A stretch of DNA of 64,000 bases, from the NCBI GenBank assembly GCA_001584585.1, contig LSYV01000006.1:194282-258281 (forward strand), read 5' to 3'. Positions 24,301-35,232 of this stretch are shown here, piece by piece. The notes beneath the pieces are model-generated. The model worked only from the letters and a program-made list of their open reading frames with translations, ran no database searches and was not told the DNA's origin. The position numbers and the translations under genes were made by a program. How positions within the stretch are numbered: the first letter of the stretch is position 1; every line of letters begins with the position of its first letter. The DNA is from Gonium pectorale (Eukaryota > Chlorophyta > Chlorophyceae > Chlamydomonadales > Volvocaceae).

Positions 24301-25849
24301 ATTCCACCGAGTTCATCTAGGCAGTGACCCACGCGGGCCGCACCGGAGGCAGGTTTGCGAGGCAGGGCAGTCGACCGTTGGTGCGACTCCCCTGGTGCTG
24401 TGTCAGGACTCACCTGCTGCAAGGCGCGCCGCATTGCTGTAGGAGGGCGCTGCAAAACAACCAACAGAGCCCGTTGCAGATGTATGTCCTCCTCCGCCGC
24501 TGGCAGTTGTTAGCAGCGCGGAGAGCCGAGCTTCCTGCGCGGCAGCCTTCAGTACCGGTACACAAGCCACTTCAGTGCAAGATGAAGCCTGATGTAAAGC
24601 AGCTGCTGGAGTTGACGAGCTCCCCAAGGAAACAGTGGTTAGAAACTGGCTCGCCTGCGCGTCCTGTTGGCACACGGTTATGTCTCTTCCGCATCTTGCA
24701 GACCTCGTGTCGCCTTACACACTGGGTCGTAACAACGGCGACGGCCCCGTACGCACTCAAGCTGGCATTTGCGAATGGGATTGCAATGTAGCACAATAGC
24801 CTGACAGTTATCTTTAAGGCACTCCGTTCAGCGCCAAACCGTCAGCGACAGGCCCGTGACAGTGCCACTTGCGCTGAAAGCAAGGCGTGATTGCCTTGCT
24901 TTGTTTACTAAATAGGCCTCTGCGACGCAAGGACTCAGCGCAGACGAACGCAGCAACCGGCTTCGTCACGGGGCGTGTAGGGCTTGGGCAGCGTCAACCA
25001 TCGCACAAACAGCGCTTTCATTCCTAAGCCATGGTGCGCACACGGACGGAACGCGCGAGACGCGAGCCGGGTCGCGCTGGGCAGTTTGCTGGCTGGACTC
25101 GCTCGCGCGCTGTGCGAGACCGTGTCAAAACATCGACCGACATCGCCAGTCAAGACCCCCCGGAACCCTGGCGGGAGTCCGCGAAAAGGACGGGATGGAG
25201 TGTCCGCGTTACATCACGTGGGGAGCCGTTCCCACCCCTTCCCGCCCATCTCCCACCTGCCACGGCAGGTTCCAAGCTGCTGACTCCGAATGCTACGCCG
25301 CCGGCGCCTGCTCCTTGCCGATGGTGCGCGCCGGCGGCCCTGAGCTGCTGTGAGCTGTCGCGCTGGACGCCAGCCGCCGGCCAGCAGCTGCCGCCCAGCA
25401 CGTTTGGTCGGCGTTGCCAGAGCGGACGGCACCGTTCCCGGGGGCCATGGAACAATCCACACCTGCGAGTGGGCAGCGCCGGCTCGAGGCCGGCCCTGCG
25501 CACGGGGAGGACTGCGGCCCCAGCACCGCACCGAGAGCCCTGCGGTGAGCTGGACGACAACAACGGGAAGGGTTGGTGCTGGCCAGCACCTTGGCGTGTT
25601 GCATTGGCTGGTCCGCGTTTGCTTGTAGCAGTGACTAGGCCCGCAGTACGCAGCTCCGTGCAAGAGGGGTCGATGCGACGCGATGCATGGCGGGAGTATC
25701 ATGGCGGGAGTATCCGGGGGGGTTGTGGGTGCGACGACAGGACATGACGCAACGCGCCGCGCCGCGTCCTCCATTGCAAGCTTACCCGGCCCTGCAGTCC
25801 TTGCCACGCCTGGTGCCCCTGGCCCCTAACCGGCAGGCAAAGCCTTGTA
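21388..25849. other. Gene-poor interval
   Basis: Begins with the promoter side of the SWIM-RING gene. No recognisable protein was found. One minus-strand open piece (about 22579-22500, reading AVKQLLMNVVDSTYKVF) has the composition of a helical exon and an AG upstream, but no partner exons could be joined, so it is not called. No tRNA-like fold or long tandem repeat was noticed. Confidence 0.5.
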
Positions 25850-27055
25850 ATGAAGGACGCGCCAGAAGGCACTGCGACGTGCCGCCCTTTGGAGGCCGAA
25901 TCACGTGGTCAGGCCGACCACATGGCGTCCGCCCAGCAGCCGCAGCACAGCAGCAGGCAGCCTACCGCCCAACGGCCTGTCGAAACGCCCTGCCCAGCAG
26001 CCCAGGCCGGCGACACGCCCGCTGGCCGCTCAGTGCGCGCCGCTCGCAAGGGCCAGACCCGCTGCGCCCAGCGCCGCTGCGGCCCGGCCTCCGGCACCAG
26101 CCGCGTCCCGCCGACCAGCGAGCCAGCCGGGTGGCGAGGAGGCTCTGCTGCGGGACGCGGCTGCCGCTTCCCCCACGAGGATGACGATCCGAGAGGGCCT
26201 GAGTTGGAGACCATGAGCACGGGTCGCTCCGCGCCCACATCGGCATCGCATCCCTCCGCTGTCGCCTGCTTTCCGGTGTCGCCGGCGAAGACCGCGTCGA
26301 CAGCTGAGTCGCGCATAGCCGCTGCAGCCGCTGAGCTGGCCGTGCTCATGCGGCCGTCCCTTGCCGTTCATCCGCGGCCACCACGGCGTTTGGCAAGCAG
26401 CGGCAGTCAGCCGGCGGGCTCAGCCGCGGAGGCGCCAGCACCCGATGCCGTCGATAGGACAGCCGGATACCAGGCCTCAGGATCCGGCCGCCTTCACTTC
26501 GGTGAGGACGGCGGCAGGACGGGCGCAGCTGCCGCTGCCGGCGCAGTGGATCTGCCAAAGGGGTCCCGAGAGAGCAGTTGCGGCTGGGCCGCCGGGCAGG
26601 GTCCAGCGCCGAGGGAGCGGAAAGCGCAGCCGAGCCGCAACCTCGGCAAGGGCGCGGGCATGCTGCCCCGCGCAAACTGCGAGGCCGGGGCAACGGGGGC
26701 AGAGGTGCTGCTGCTGCAGAGGCCGAGCGTATCGGTCGGACGCCAGCCACCGGCCCTGGAGGCAGCGGCAGAGGAGCAGTGCGCGCCGCGGCAAGGTCCG
26801 CTGCACAGAGGACAGGTGCGGCTGCCGAGCGGGCTGATCCTGACGCCGCTGCATCCTGTCGGCTCAGCCTCGCCGCCACGCGCGCCTGCGCCGCGGCGCC
26901 AGTCCTCCTCCTCCTCCTCCGCCGCCGCCACGACGGCTGCGCACGTCGCCTTGAGCGTGTCGCAATGGCCGCTCGAGTACGGAGCTCGGGGGCCGGAGGT
27001 GGGCGACGCGACTGGCCTGTTCGGGACGCCGCAACAGCCACAGCAGCTCACGTAG
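25850..27055 (+). CDS. Hypothetical ORF with VRLPSGLILxPL motif
   Basis: A 401-codon frame starting at a real ATG, Ala/Pro/Arg/Gln-rich, with no recognised domain. It ends with GQVRLPSGLILTPLHPV and a Ser-rich, Gln-rich tail. The motif recurs in the ORF at 34189-35232 (QVRLPSGLILMPL). The three differing codons within it are two synonymous changes and one Thr/Met change, as expected for a coding sequence under selection. Other frames are also open here because of the high GC, no TGTAA signal was seen nearby and splice structure is unknown, so the true gene may differ from this frame. It could be a lineage-specific gene or part of an unrecognised mobile element. Confidence 0.3.
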   Translation: MKDAPEGTATCRPLEAESRGQADHMASAQQPQHSSRQPTAQRPVETPCPAAQAGDTPAGRSVRAARKGQTRCAQRRCGPASGTSRVPPTSEPAGWRGGSAAGRGCRFPHEDDDPRGPELETMSTGRSAPTSASHPSAVACFPVSPAKTASTAESRIAAAAAELAVLMRPSLAVHPRPPRRLASSGSQPAGSAAEAPAPDAVDRTAGYQASGSGRLHFGEDGGRTGAAAAAGAVDLPKGSRESSCGWAAGQGPAPRERKAQPSRNLGKGAGMLPRANCEAGATGAEVLLLQRPSVSVGRQPPALEAAAEEQCAPRQGPLHRGQVRLPSGLILTPLHPVGSASPPRAPAPRRQSSSSSSAAATTAAHVALSVSQWPLEYGARGPEVGDATGLFGTPQQPQQLT

Positions 27056-29687
27056 CACCTGCTGCCTGCCCGCAGCGGTTTGTCTGCCTGGCCAAAACGG
27101 TGGCGGGCGCACCGCGCGGCAGGGGCGCGTGCGGCGGAAGCCTCGCGCCAAACCTGCGAGCGTGGCTGCCGGTGCGAGAGGGCTGCCGAAAGGACGCTGC
27201 CCCTTAGCCTGCCGAATACTGAGGCGTTTGTTCTGTGAGAGTAGGTAAGCCGGCGACTGTGAGAGTGGGTGAGCGCGACTCCGCAGAGCGAGGAGGGCTC
27301 TCCTCCGCGGGGGGGCCTCGGTCGCCCGTGCAAGGCCTTGCAACACGGATGAAGAATAAGTTGCAGCGTCAGCATCAGAGTACTACGCCTGTACGCTGTT
27401 GAGAGGAGGTCAAGTCTGAGCTGGGCTGAGCTACGGCGTCGCAACAAGGTTATGCTGATGGCAGGATAGTAATTGCTTAAGCTGTCCGGTGTTATCGTAA
27501 TTGCTCCTCTGGGTTGCCTGTCGGAGACGCGGTCGGCAACCCAGGCTCGTGCTGCTCTCCTCTTCTGGACACAAAAAGAGTGCTGAGATGTATCTTAAAC
27601 GGCTGCTCGTGTGCACATGCGATGAAGAGATGCTGCTGAACGTGAGGGAAGAGTTTTGCGGGGACCAGCGGCGTTGGCTGCCGCGCCTGGCTGTCAATCC
27701 TACGACTGCGTATGAGCAACGCTGCCGTCCCCAAAAATCTTCCGCCTGGCTGAAAAGCGAATTGGGCGTAAAGGTTTATCAGCTCCTCGTATCTGCGTTC
27801 CGTTGCATTCCGTTGCATACTGGTCGGCTCATACAGTACTGCTTGGGATAAACATCTGTCAAGTCGCGGCTCCTACCGTCCGCTCGGTGTGAACTTTCAC
27901 CACGGGTACGGCAGTGCGTGGGGTTTTGGCGCTGGTGCCCTCACCCTTCGTTGCGCGGGATCTGCAGTAAGATGGCCTCATCAAATCACATGAATCGTCA
28001 TTTCTGCTTGCTGCGGGATGCTGGCGTTCGACTAACGGCCCCGACTTTGACTGGCCGAAGAAGCCGAAGACGATACGCTGCCCAATCGTAGTGCTATTCC
28101 AATGATAACGATGTGCATCCTCCCGGCCTATGTTGCCTCAAATGCGACGTACCTCCGCCTGGAGCGGCCCAACGTGCCTCCTGCGTCCTTTTACGCGTCG
28201 CGTCAGTACCCTGCAGGGATTGTGCTGGATTGTTCGTAGGGACTCGATTGGGTGCTGTAGCCCTTTGGTCAGAGCCTGTGGTGACCAGTCCTGCGCTCAT
28301 GGTAGCCTGACTGTGGGGCCCACATCTGGCCATGTCTGGCACAGCAGCCTTGCCTCGGGGTCCTCTGATGGCTCCGCGGTTCATTGAAGACTGTTGCGTT
28401 TGCTACGTCCACGGTGTGGTTGCGGATGCGGGGTGTTGTCGTAGCGGGGCAGTGTCACTGCTGATGCAGGGCCTTGGCCGCGGCCCGCAGGTGCTGTGCA
28501 TGAGGCCGAAGCTATCTTTGGCCTGGAACGGATGGCCTGTCGTCTGGCCGTTGTGCGTGGCCTTTCTGGCACCGGCTCGCCTCCTGGTCTCACGCGTATC
28601 AGTACCAGTGTTCGCCTCGTTGCCTCGTTTCGCTGATCTTCTGTGACTCACATGCTGTCCGAGAGCGGGCTGAAACGTTTTTTTGCTAACAATCCATGCA
28701 GCAGGGACGAGTATTGCGCGTTGGACATTGAGAAAGCTGCGATGTGAGATGTCGGGTGTGCGCTCACGTAGAGGCCCGTGCCCATGGTGGAAAGCTGTGA
28801 CAAGACCAAAGGCGGTGAGAGTGCGGCTGTGTTCAGTGGGGTGTGATCATATACGAACCATATGATGCCCTGCAGGCTGTGCCGCAAAGCTGAAACGAGA
28901 TCCCACGGGGCATTCTACAAGGACCGTAAAGTTCTTTGGCCATGACTTGGCAGCCCCGTGACCGAGGCGCGCCAGAACTTGATTGGTATAAACAGTTCGG
29001 TGCGACGAAAAATCGCATCATTTTTAAAGGTTCTTTCAACTTTCTACGTCGCAGGCAGCTGTCTCCGGCTGTCGCAGCGGCCCTCGCCGACCCGTGGGTC
29101 ACACAAAGGTCACATCAAGTTTAAGGCCCAATCACAAAGCAAGTCACCGCAAGCAATCACGCTAGGTAGAGGTATTGCGCTCAGAGTTTCCGTCTGGATC
29201 CGCGCGCTGCAGAGACAGCGCAACGGAAGGATGCGCTCCTGAGTTTGGGCCTGGCAGCCAAGGTCAGGACGCCGCAGGCAGGCCCGCTGCCGCTCCGACC
29301 CCTACAGCGGGAGTTCCGGGAAGGGAATGGCTGAGAGCAGGACGCAGCGCAGCTTGATGTATTTAGTGGCATGTAGCGCAGTGCTGAAGACCTCCACTGG
29401 AGCCACGTTTGACTGAGGGCATGCAAGTAGACAAGGGGGCAGCGATGGCGTCCTCCACAAAGCAGCCTCCCATCCCCCCCCCTTGGTGCAGCCGCAAAGC
29501 AACACTCGACTACATGTGCTTCAGCACGCGTCCGGCGACGCTCTTACAACCTCATTGTGACATTCCCTCTGCTCACTTGCAGCATAGAAACACTGCATCA
29601 CATACCGAGCCAGTACATCTTGCGTGCGTGCGTGCACACGAGCATACGTACCACCGCGAGTACGTGTTACAGATAACAGAAAGTTGC

Positions 29688-29743
29688 AAACAAAGAGGGA
29701 GCCACCCTTACGGACACGCACATCCGAAGGCGCGACATTACCG
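29688..29743 (-). repeat. Dispersed short repeat, family A (inverted)
   Basis: On the minus strand this reads AATGTCGCGCCTTCGGATGT, then GCGTGTCCGTAAGGGTGGCT, then CCCTCTTTG, matching the 4191 and 31781 copies in order and spacing. Confidence 0.65.
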
Positions 29744-29860
29744 GTACGGCTGTTAGTGCTGGCGTGATGGCGAGAGCGTTGGTAATGAGCAGACGGGCCC
29801 TCGCCTCCCTCCCGTCACAAGTGCGCTGCCTCATCTCGCATCGATCAGGTCATAGGTTAC

Positions 29861-29875
29861 GGGGGGGGGGGGGGG
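29861..29875 (+). repeat. G homopolymer of 15
   Basis: Fifteen consecutive G. Length is likely to be polymorphic or subject to sequencing error. No feature is attached to it. Confidence 0.9.
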
Positions 29876-30392
29876 CATGCATAAATTTTGAAAGCGCGGC
29901 GAGGTAAAAGGTTATAAATCCTGGCGGTTCAGTTACAAGGTGCCTTTGACTGGCCGCGGAGGTGCTCAAAGCACGGGGACTCAAACCGGGTGGGCGCCCT
30001 CACTGCCATGGCATCATCACAGGCCAGATACCGCACCGGTCCTTGACAGACTCATGAGTACACCGCTAGCTGGTGGAGCTTTCTGCCGCTAACTGTTGGC
30101 GCAGGTGCGGCTGGCAGAACCTGAAGCAACCCGCTCTTCGCGGCTGACTCTCCCTAAGCACCACACACCGGGCTCCCGTGTCGGCCGGACCACCGGCCAT
30201 ATTGGCTGACATGCACGCTGCCACGCCTCGACGCCTGCCACGACGCCTCTGGAATCAGTCCCGCTCCCGCCAATTCGCGGCGCGAACCTTTGCTCAACGG
30301 GTTGTCATCACCTGTAACTGTATCCATAACCTGTGAAGGCGCCCCATTCATTGCCCGCCCTGCCCGCCTTGCCTTGTGCCAAACCGCCCTAT

Positions 30393-30522
30393 GGGTAACG
30401 TCGCGCCTTTGGGAGTGTAAATCTGAAGAGTTGGCTGCGCCTAACGCCTTGCTCAGCTGCGGAGACCGGAGTTGTCTGCGCCCTTTCTCGCCTCTCCGCC
30501 TGTAACCTTTCCACAGAAAAAA
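30393..30522 (+). repeat. Compound repeat: family A start followed by family B
   Basis: GGGTAACGTCGCGCCTTTGG at the left matches the 5' part of family A. The right end (30478-30522, CGCCCTTTCTCGCCTCTCCG then CCTGTAACCTTTCCACAGAA) matches the family B copy at 13527-13570. This links the two repeat motifs into one element about 130 bp long. Confidence 0.55.
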
Positions 30523-31780
30523 AAGTTCACGTACACAGGTTCGGGACCGCCAGCCGGGCCCCAGCAGGATGCTAGGGAGGGAGAACACCCACTCCTGTGA
30601 AGTCGATGCACATGTGAAGCTGCCGCAAAGTCTGAGCGCACGCAGGACCCGCGAGAGATCCACCCGCGGTACCACTCGAGGCAAACTGCCTGCCGCTGTA
30701 ACCAGCACACCTGCGGCACCGTGGCTGTAGTAACGCAATAGGTTAGCTGTTGTTCCTGTGTCCGCCCGGGCTGGCCCTTTCGTGCCCGCGCGGCTGGAAC
30801 TCTTCACGTCCCCAGACCCAGCAAGCAGCCACGTGCCTCAATCTGTATGCTTTTCCGCACCTTCACTATGGTATTGGAGCACCTCGACGCCGGGCCCAGG
30901 CCGCCGGATAGCGGGTTTACCAAATGTACGTGTAAGACCACTACTCCATTGCAGCATTAGTGGATGGAGTGCCTACGGAAGCTACGTGGAGGTGTTGTCG
31001 CGGCACGTCGCGGCCTAGCTACTCGCGGACGCCAGCGAACACCGCCCAGTAGTAGCGGCAGCCTCTCTGGCGTTGAGCGACAGCTCTTGGGTATGTAAAA
31101 CAACCAGGAACAATGGAAGCCTCGCCAGCCGATACTGGAGGTGCCCTTCGTGTGTGGCTAGATGCGATGCGGCAAAGCAACGCCGCAGACACGACGTGTG
31201 CAGTCATCGCCATATGTGTAGCCGACGCAATAGACACATACTATGCCCGGTGGAATTTCAGCCCGGTCGTTGGGTTGGCTGGGTCCCGCCTTTTGTCTTG
31301 GACCACACGCGCTGTCGTTGTTCCCTCCGCCCTGCATGCATGCAGGAGAGCGTGATGTGATCCACAGCCATGCATCTCCCCTCGGCCTCTGGCCTTCCAA
31401 GGCAGTGGGCGTTCACCACTTGCCCGAGGCGCGAGGGGGCGGGGCCCACACGCAAGGAGCTAGCACTGACATCCAAGTACCACAAGCTGATGCGGCGTGA
31501 CAGGTGAGGCGCCGGTAGTCGGTCGCGGCTGAGACAGCGACACGCGACAGCCACACTGCGCATGCATGCGTGCCCATCGCACCGCGTTGTCCCCTTACTT
31601 GTAGGGTCGGGTGCATGGGCTGCCGCGGCTAGGTTGCTTGTGCTCGTCAGCAATTTTAGACCTGTTTGGGCATGCTGTCATGCACATAGGGTACACGGGG
31701 ACGTCTGCGGCTGCTGATGCACGGTTCACAGCGTGGGGGCCGGGACGTCACATGTCTTGCTTTGTACCCGCCCGCTCTAT

Positions 31781-31855
31781 TGGAAACGTCGCACCTTCGG
31801 GCGTGTATGGCCGTAGAGGCGGGCTCCCTCTTTCTGTGCAGGTTTCTCCTTGTTC
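31781..31855 (+). repeat. Dispersed short repeat, family A (best copy)
   Basis: TGGAAACGTCGCACCTTCGG, GCGTGTATGGCCGTAGAGGC, GGGCTCCCTCTTTCTGTGCA and GGTTTCTCCTTGTTC follow one another. This copy aligns over its whole length with the inverted copy at 39854-39924, including the GGAAAC left end, and has the fullest pyrimidine tail. Confidence 0.7.
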
Positions 31856-32660
31856 ACAGCTGTTCACTCTACAAATAAGTAAAGTAGGGGGTGACAGCGA
31901 GATACCGCCAGTGCAGGCGCGCGCGGGGTGCACTCGTGACGACTCAAGCACCGGTGCGCTCGGGCTCGCTCAGCATGGGCCGGCGGCCACAGCCAACGCT
32001 CGAGGGCCCAACCCGCAGGACACTCATGCGTCGCCGGCTGCGGGACACGGCGCGGCAGCGCGGGTAGGTTCGGGGATCAAGCAGGGCTTGCAATGGCGCC
32101 GCCATTTATACACATTTATACACATGCGGGGTTCATCCTCAAATGCGTATCAAGTGTGCTTAAGGCCAGCTGTCGCATGCGCACACCGACCGTGGCCCGT
32201 GACCGCTCGCATGAAGCAGCGGCCCTTAGCACCCAAACCTTCCAGAGGACTGCCACCGGTCCCGTACGGCCGAGAACCGTCTCAACCGGCGATTCGGCAG
32301 GCACCAGGGCGCCCCTGGCAGGCACCACCGTTGGCACGCCTGCGCCTAGTACCGTATTGGGGCACGCTTTGCGCCAACCCGCATCCTGCTAGCCCCCATC
32401 ACTTTCTCTGTTGAGCTCCGCGTGTGCCCTAAACCAAGTCTTGTGACGCTCCCCCTTGGCAACAGCACGCCCCACCGGCCAGAAGCGCTCCACAACCAAG
32501 CGAAGCACGCTGTGCGGCATCTGACCTGCGCAGCGCCGACCACAACTCGCAAACATCTCACAGACCTATAGCCCCTGAACCGCTAGCCACCCAGCGCCAT
32601 GTTCCTTGCCTTGCGCGGGTGGCTTGGCCGCTCGCCTTCGTCCGCTTGCTCCGCAGCCAC

Positions 32661-32724
32661 GCGCCACCACGCACCAGCGCCCAGGAGCACGGCGCGCCAC
32701 CATGCACCAGCGCCCAGGAGCACG
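32661..32724 (+). repeat. 33-bp tandem duplication
   Basis: GCGCCACCACGCACCAGCGC with CCAGGAGCACG is repeated once at a 33-bp period with one substitution. Confidence 0.8.
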
Positions 32725-34188
32725 GCGACCAGGGCAGTCAGGGGGCAGTCCTCGGGCACCTCACAGACAGTTCATATGCGGCGATATGCGGCGGTTTAAC
32801 AATCAAAACGGCAACGAATCAGACCGCACTTCCTAGAGTTGCAGTTCGCAAACATACTGCTCGTAAGTACCGCCAACGTGCCGTTGAGACAGACGGGCGG
32901 ATCAGCCCGCGGATCCCGCCGGCGTGCGGAACAAACGGCCATTGCGCATGCAAGCTTCTGCGACCAAACCTGAGATTTGCATAATCAAGCGTTGAGGCAC
33001 TTTGCAACTGGCCTGCCTCCAGCCGAAGCCCGACAGACGCTCAAGCCGCAACGGCATGCGCCATATCTCTGACTCAATAGCCATACGCCCCTCCTCAAGC
33101 CAGTCAGACCGCAGAGCGACGTAGAGCAGCTGCGGTACAGGCAGTAGGACCGAGCCGAGATTCTCGCGGGCAGCCGTGAGCGGGAGTGCACAAAGTATAA
33201 AGCAGGAGACGGTGCGTGCGCAATGCGACCGCCTGGGAATCGCAGGCAACCTTGACGGCCGTGCCTCGCACTGTCGCTTGCCAACGCCCTCTCGCAATCT
33301 GCCCGGCAACATTCAAGATTAATATCCGCATCCTTGTCAAACTTGCAGTTCGCAATCCACCTGCTTGCCGGCGAAATAAGAGCCCGCTAAGCCGTTAAGC
33401 TGAAACGCCTCACTTCGCAACGCGTCCCACTCGCCTCGCCCCCCACCAGCCCAGGGACTCTCCACACACCGGGGCGGGATGCGCATGACGACACCCAAGC
33501 GCCGAGCAAACCGCTTGGGGGACACCGCGGGGTGTGGTCCCTTAGTTCGGTGGGTCGCCTCTCAGCTGACAACACTCAACGCCTGACGGCCGTAGCGCGA
33601 AGATATGGAGGGCTTAGATGGCGCAGGCGGCCCTGGACTCGGCGGCATCGCCGAGTGGAGAGGCCGCCCTGGCGCCGTGTGGTGGGAGTCGGTGGAGACT
33701 GCCACAGGCACGTACACCGGGCCAGCGGCGCTATCGAGCAGCTCCAGCGTCTCAAGTGCACTGAGGTGGGTTGTGAAGAGGGCTTTGACAGTACAGGTTA
33801 CTTGAGGGCGTGAGAGCGTGAGCAGAACGTTCATGCGAAGGGACAAGGCAGGTCTGGCCTCTTCTCCTACGGCCCCGGAAAACACTTCCGATTGCTGATC
33901 CGGTCTGCTGCCAGCGTTGGGCCAAGGGCGTTGGCACCGTCCGAAGCGGAGGGAAAGGCGCTCCCTGGATCACATGGCCCAACCTACGCTCTGTGTCCAA
34001 GCGCCCTCATTCGCCCGTGGCTAAGCGCGCCCTGAAGCTCGCAAGCCTGCCTCAGCCACCACACTCCCTGCCCGAGCCTACGTGGAGCCCCTACCTCACC
34101 CTACCCGCGATGCCTCTGCAGACAAGCCCAAGCGCTCAGCGAGCAGCCTGCCCCGAAGCGCCGCTCCCGGGACGCTCCTCGCCGCTAC

Positions 34189-35232
34189 ATGCAGGCGGGT
34201 GTGAAGCGGCCGCGCGGCGCCGCTCCACTGCCCTCTGCTCCAAGCTGTGAGCCGTGGCCTGCCGCCGCCGGGGGCAGGCGAAGCCCGCAGCGTAGGACGG
34301 ACAGTGGCCAGGAGCGCAGAGCACGTGCCGTAAACCTCCCACACGGATGTTCGAGGCCCACCAGCGACAAAGAATGGCTCATGCCCGCTGGAGACGGAGG
34401 TCTGCAATGCGCCGCAGATTCGCTGCCGGACGTGAGCGCCCTGCGAAGTGCGCCAACGGCCGCCTCCCGGCCCTCAGCCGCCGTCATCGGCGGGCTGACG
34501 GCATCAACTGCCGATTCGCGGCCCTCGGCTGCCACCGATGATCCGGCCTTGGCGTGGGGCGCGATCGTGCCCGGCATAGCACAGTGGCGCGGCTGGCGGC
34601 TTCGCATCATGCACCGCTCGCCTGACGAGAGCGGCCGGACTCGCGGTGCTGCAGAAGCCAGGCTGCTCTTGCTTCGCCCGGCTCGATTCTACTCGCTGGC
34701 CGAGCAGGCGATGGATGCCGAGGACGGGAGCTTCCAGGTTCCGCCTGTCTGCAGCGAGGCACCCTTCGCTGCCGCCGCTGCTGCTGCATCCACCGCTGCA
34801 GCAGGCCGCAGCCGAGCGGCCCGAGAGCGCCCTCACAGCTGCAACTCGACTGGCGGCAGCTGGACGGTGCCTACCAGAGCTTGGCAGAAGCCGGCTGGCA
34901 GCTGCGGCAAGCGCTGGTCCCCCTGCCCCGCCGCTGAGTACGGCGCATCGGTGGCGCTGCGTTGGGAGCCGCGGAATGGCGCTGGCCAGCCGCAGCCGCA
35001 AGGCGCCGCTGCAGACGCGGGAGTGCATGTACGGCTGCCGCAGGGCGGTAGCCCTCTCCCGGGTCCTGCCCTGGATGCGGGATCCACGCAGCAGGATGCA
35101 AAGCCGTATCAGGCACAGGTGCGGCTGCCTAGCGGGCTGATCCTGATGCCGCTACGGCAGCCATCAGTCGAGCATCCGCCGTCGTGGGCGCCGGTGATGC
35201 AGCAGCTGAACGGCACTGCCACTGCGGAGTAG
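34189..35232 (+). CDS. Hypothetical ORF, shares VRLPSGLILxPL motif
   Basis: A 347-codon frame starting at ATG with no recognised domain. It contains VHVRLPQGGSPLP and, near its end, AQVRLPSGLILMPL, the motif shared with 25850-27055. Between 34830 and 34932 another plus-strand frame looks more protein-like (LQLDWRQLDGAYQSLAEAGW), so the region may contain an intron, a frameshift or a decayed copy. No polyadenylation signal was found nearby. It could be a diverged gene copy or an element-derived ORF. Confidence 0.28.
   Translation: MQAGVKRPRGAAPLPSAPSCEPWPAAAGGRRSPQRRTDSGQERRARAVNLPHGCSRPTSDKEWLMPAGDGGLQCAADSLPDVSALRSAPTAASRPSAAVIGGLTASTADSRPSAATDDPALAWGAIVPGIAQWRGWRLRIMHRSPDESGRTRGAAEARLLLLRPARFYSLAEQAMDAEDGSFQVPPVCSEAPFAAAAAAASTAAAGRSRAARERPHSCNSTGGSWTVPTRAWQKPAGSCGKRWSPCPAAEYGASVALRWEPRNGAGQPQPQGAAADAGVHVRLPQGGSPLPGPALDAGSTQQDAKPYQAQVRLPSGLILMPLRQPSVEHPPSWAPVMQQLNGTATAE

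Larger units (their letters stand above)
27056..34188. other. Gene-poor, repeat-bearing interval
   Basis: No convincing gene. It holds two family A copies (29688-29743 inverted and 31781-31855 direct), a compound A/B copy (30393-30522), a 15-G run at 29861-29875 and a small 33-bp tandem duplication at 32661-32724. Protein-like but isolated open pieces occur at 28941-29124 (+; ELDWYKQFGATKNRIIFKGS) and 33562-33885 (-; ALFTTHLSALETLELLDSAA). Neither could be extended by splice-consistent exons. Confidence 0.5.

Noticed and set aside
29940..30010. Possible tRNA remnant with GGACTCAAACCGGG
   Set aside because: No cloverleaf pairing on either strand.
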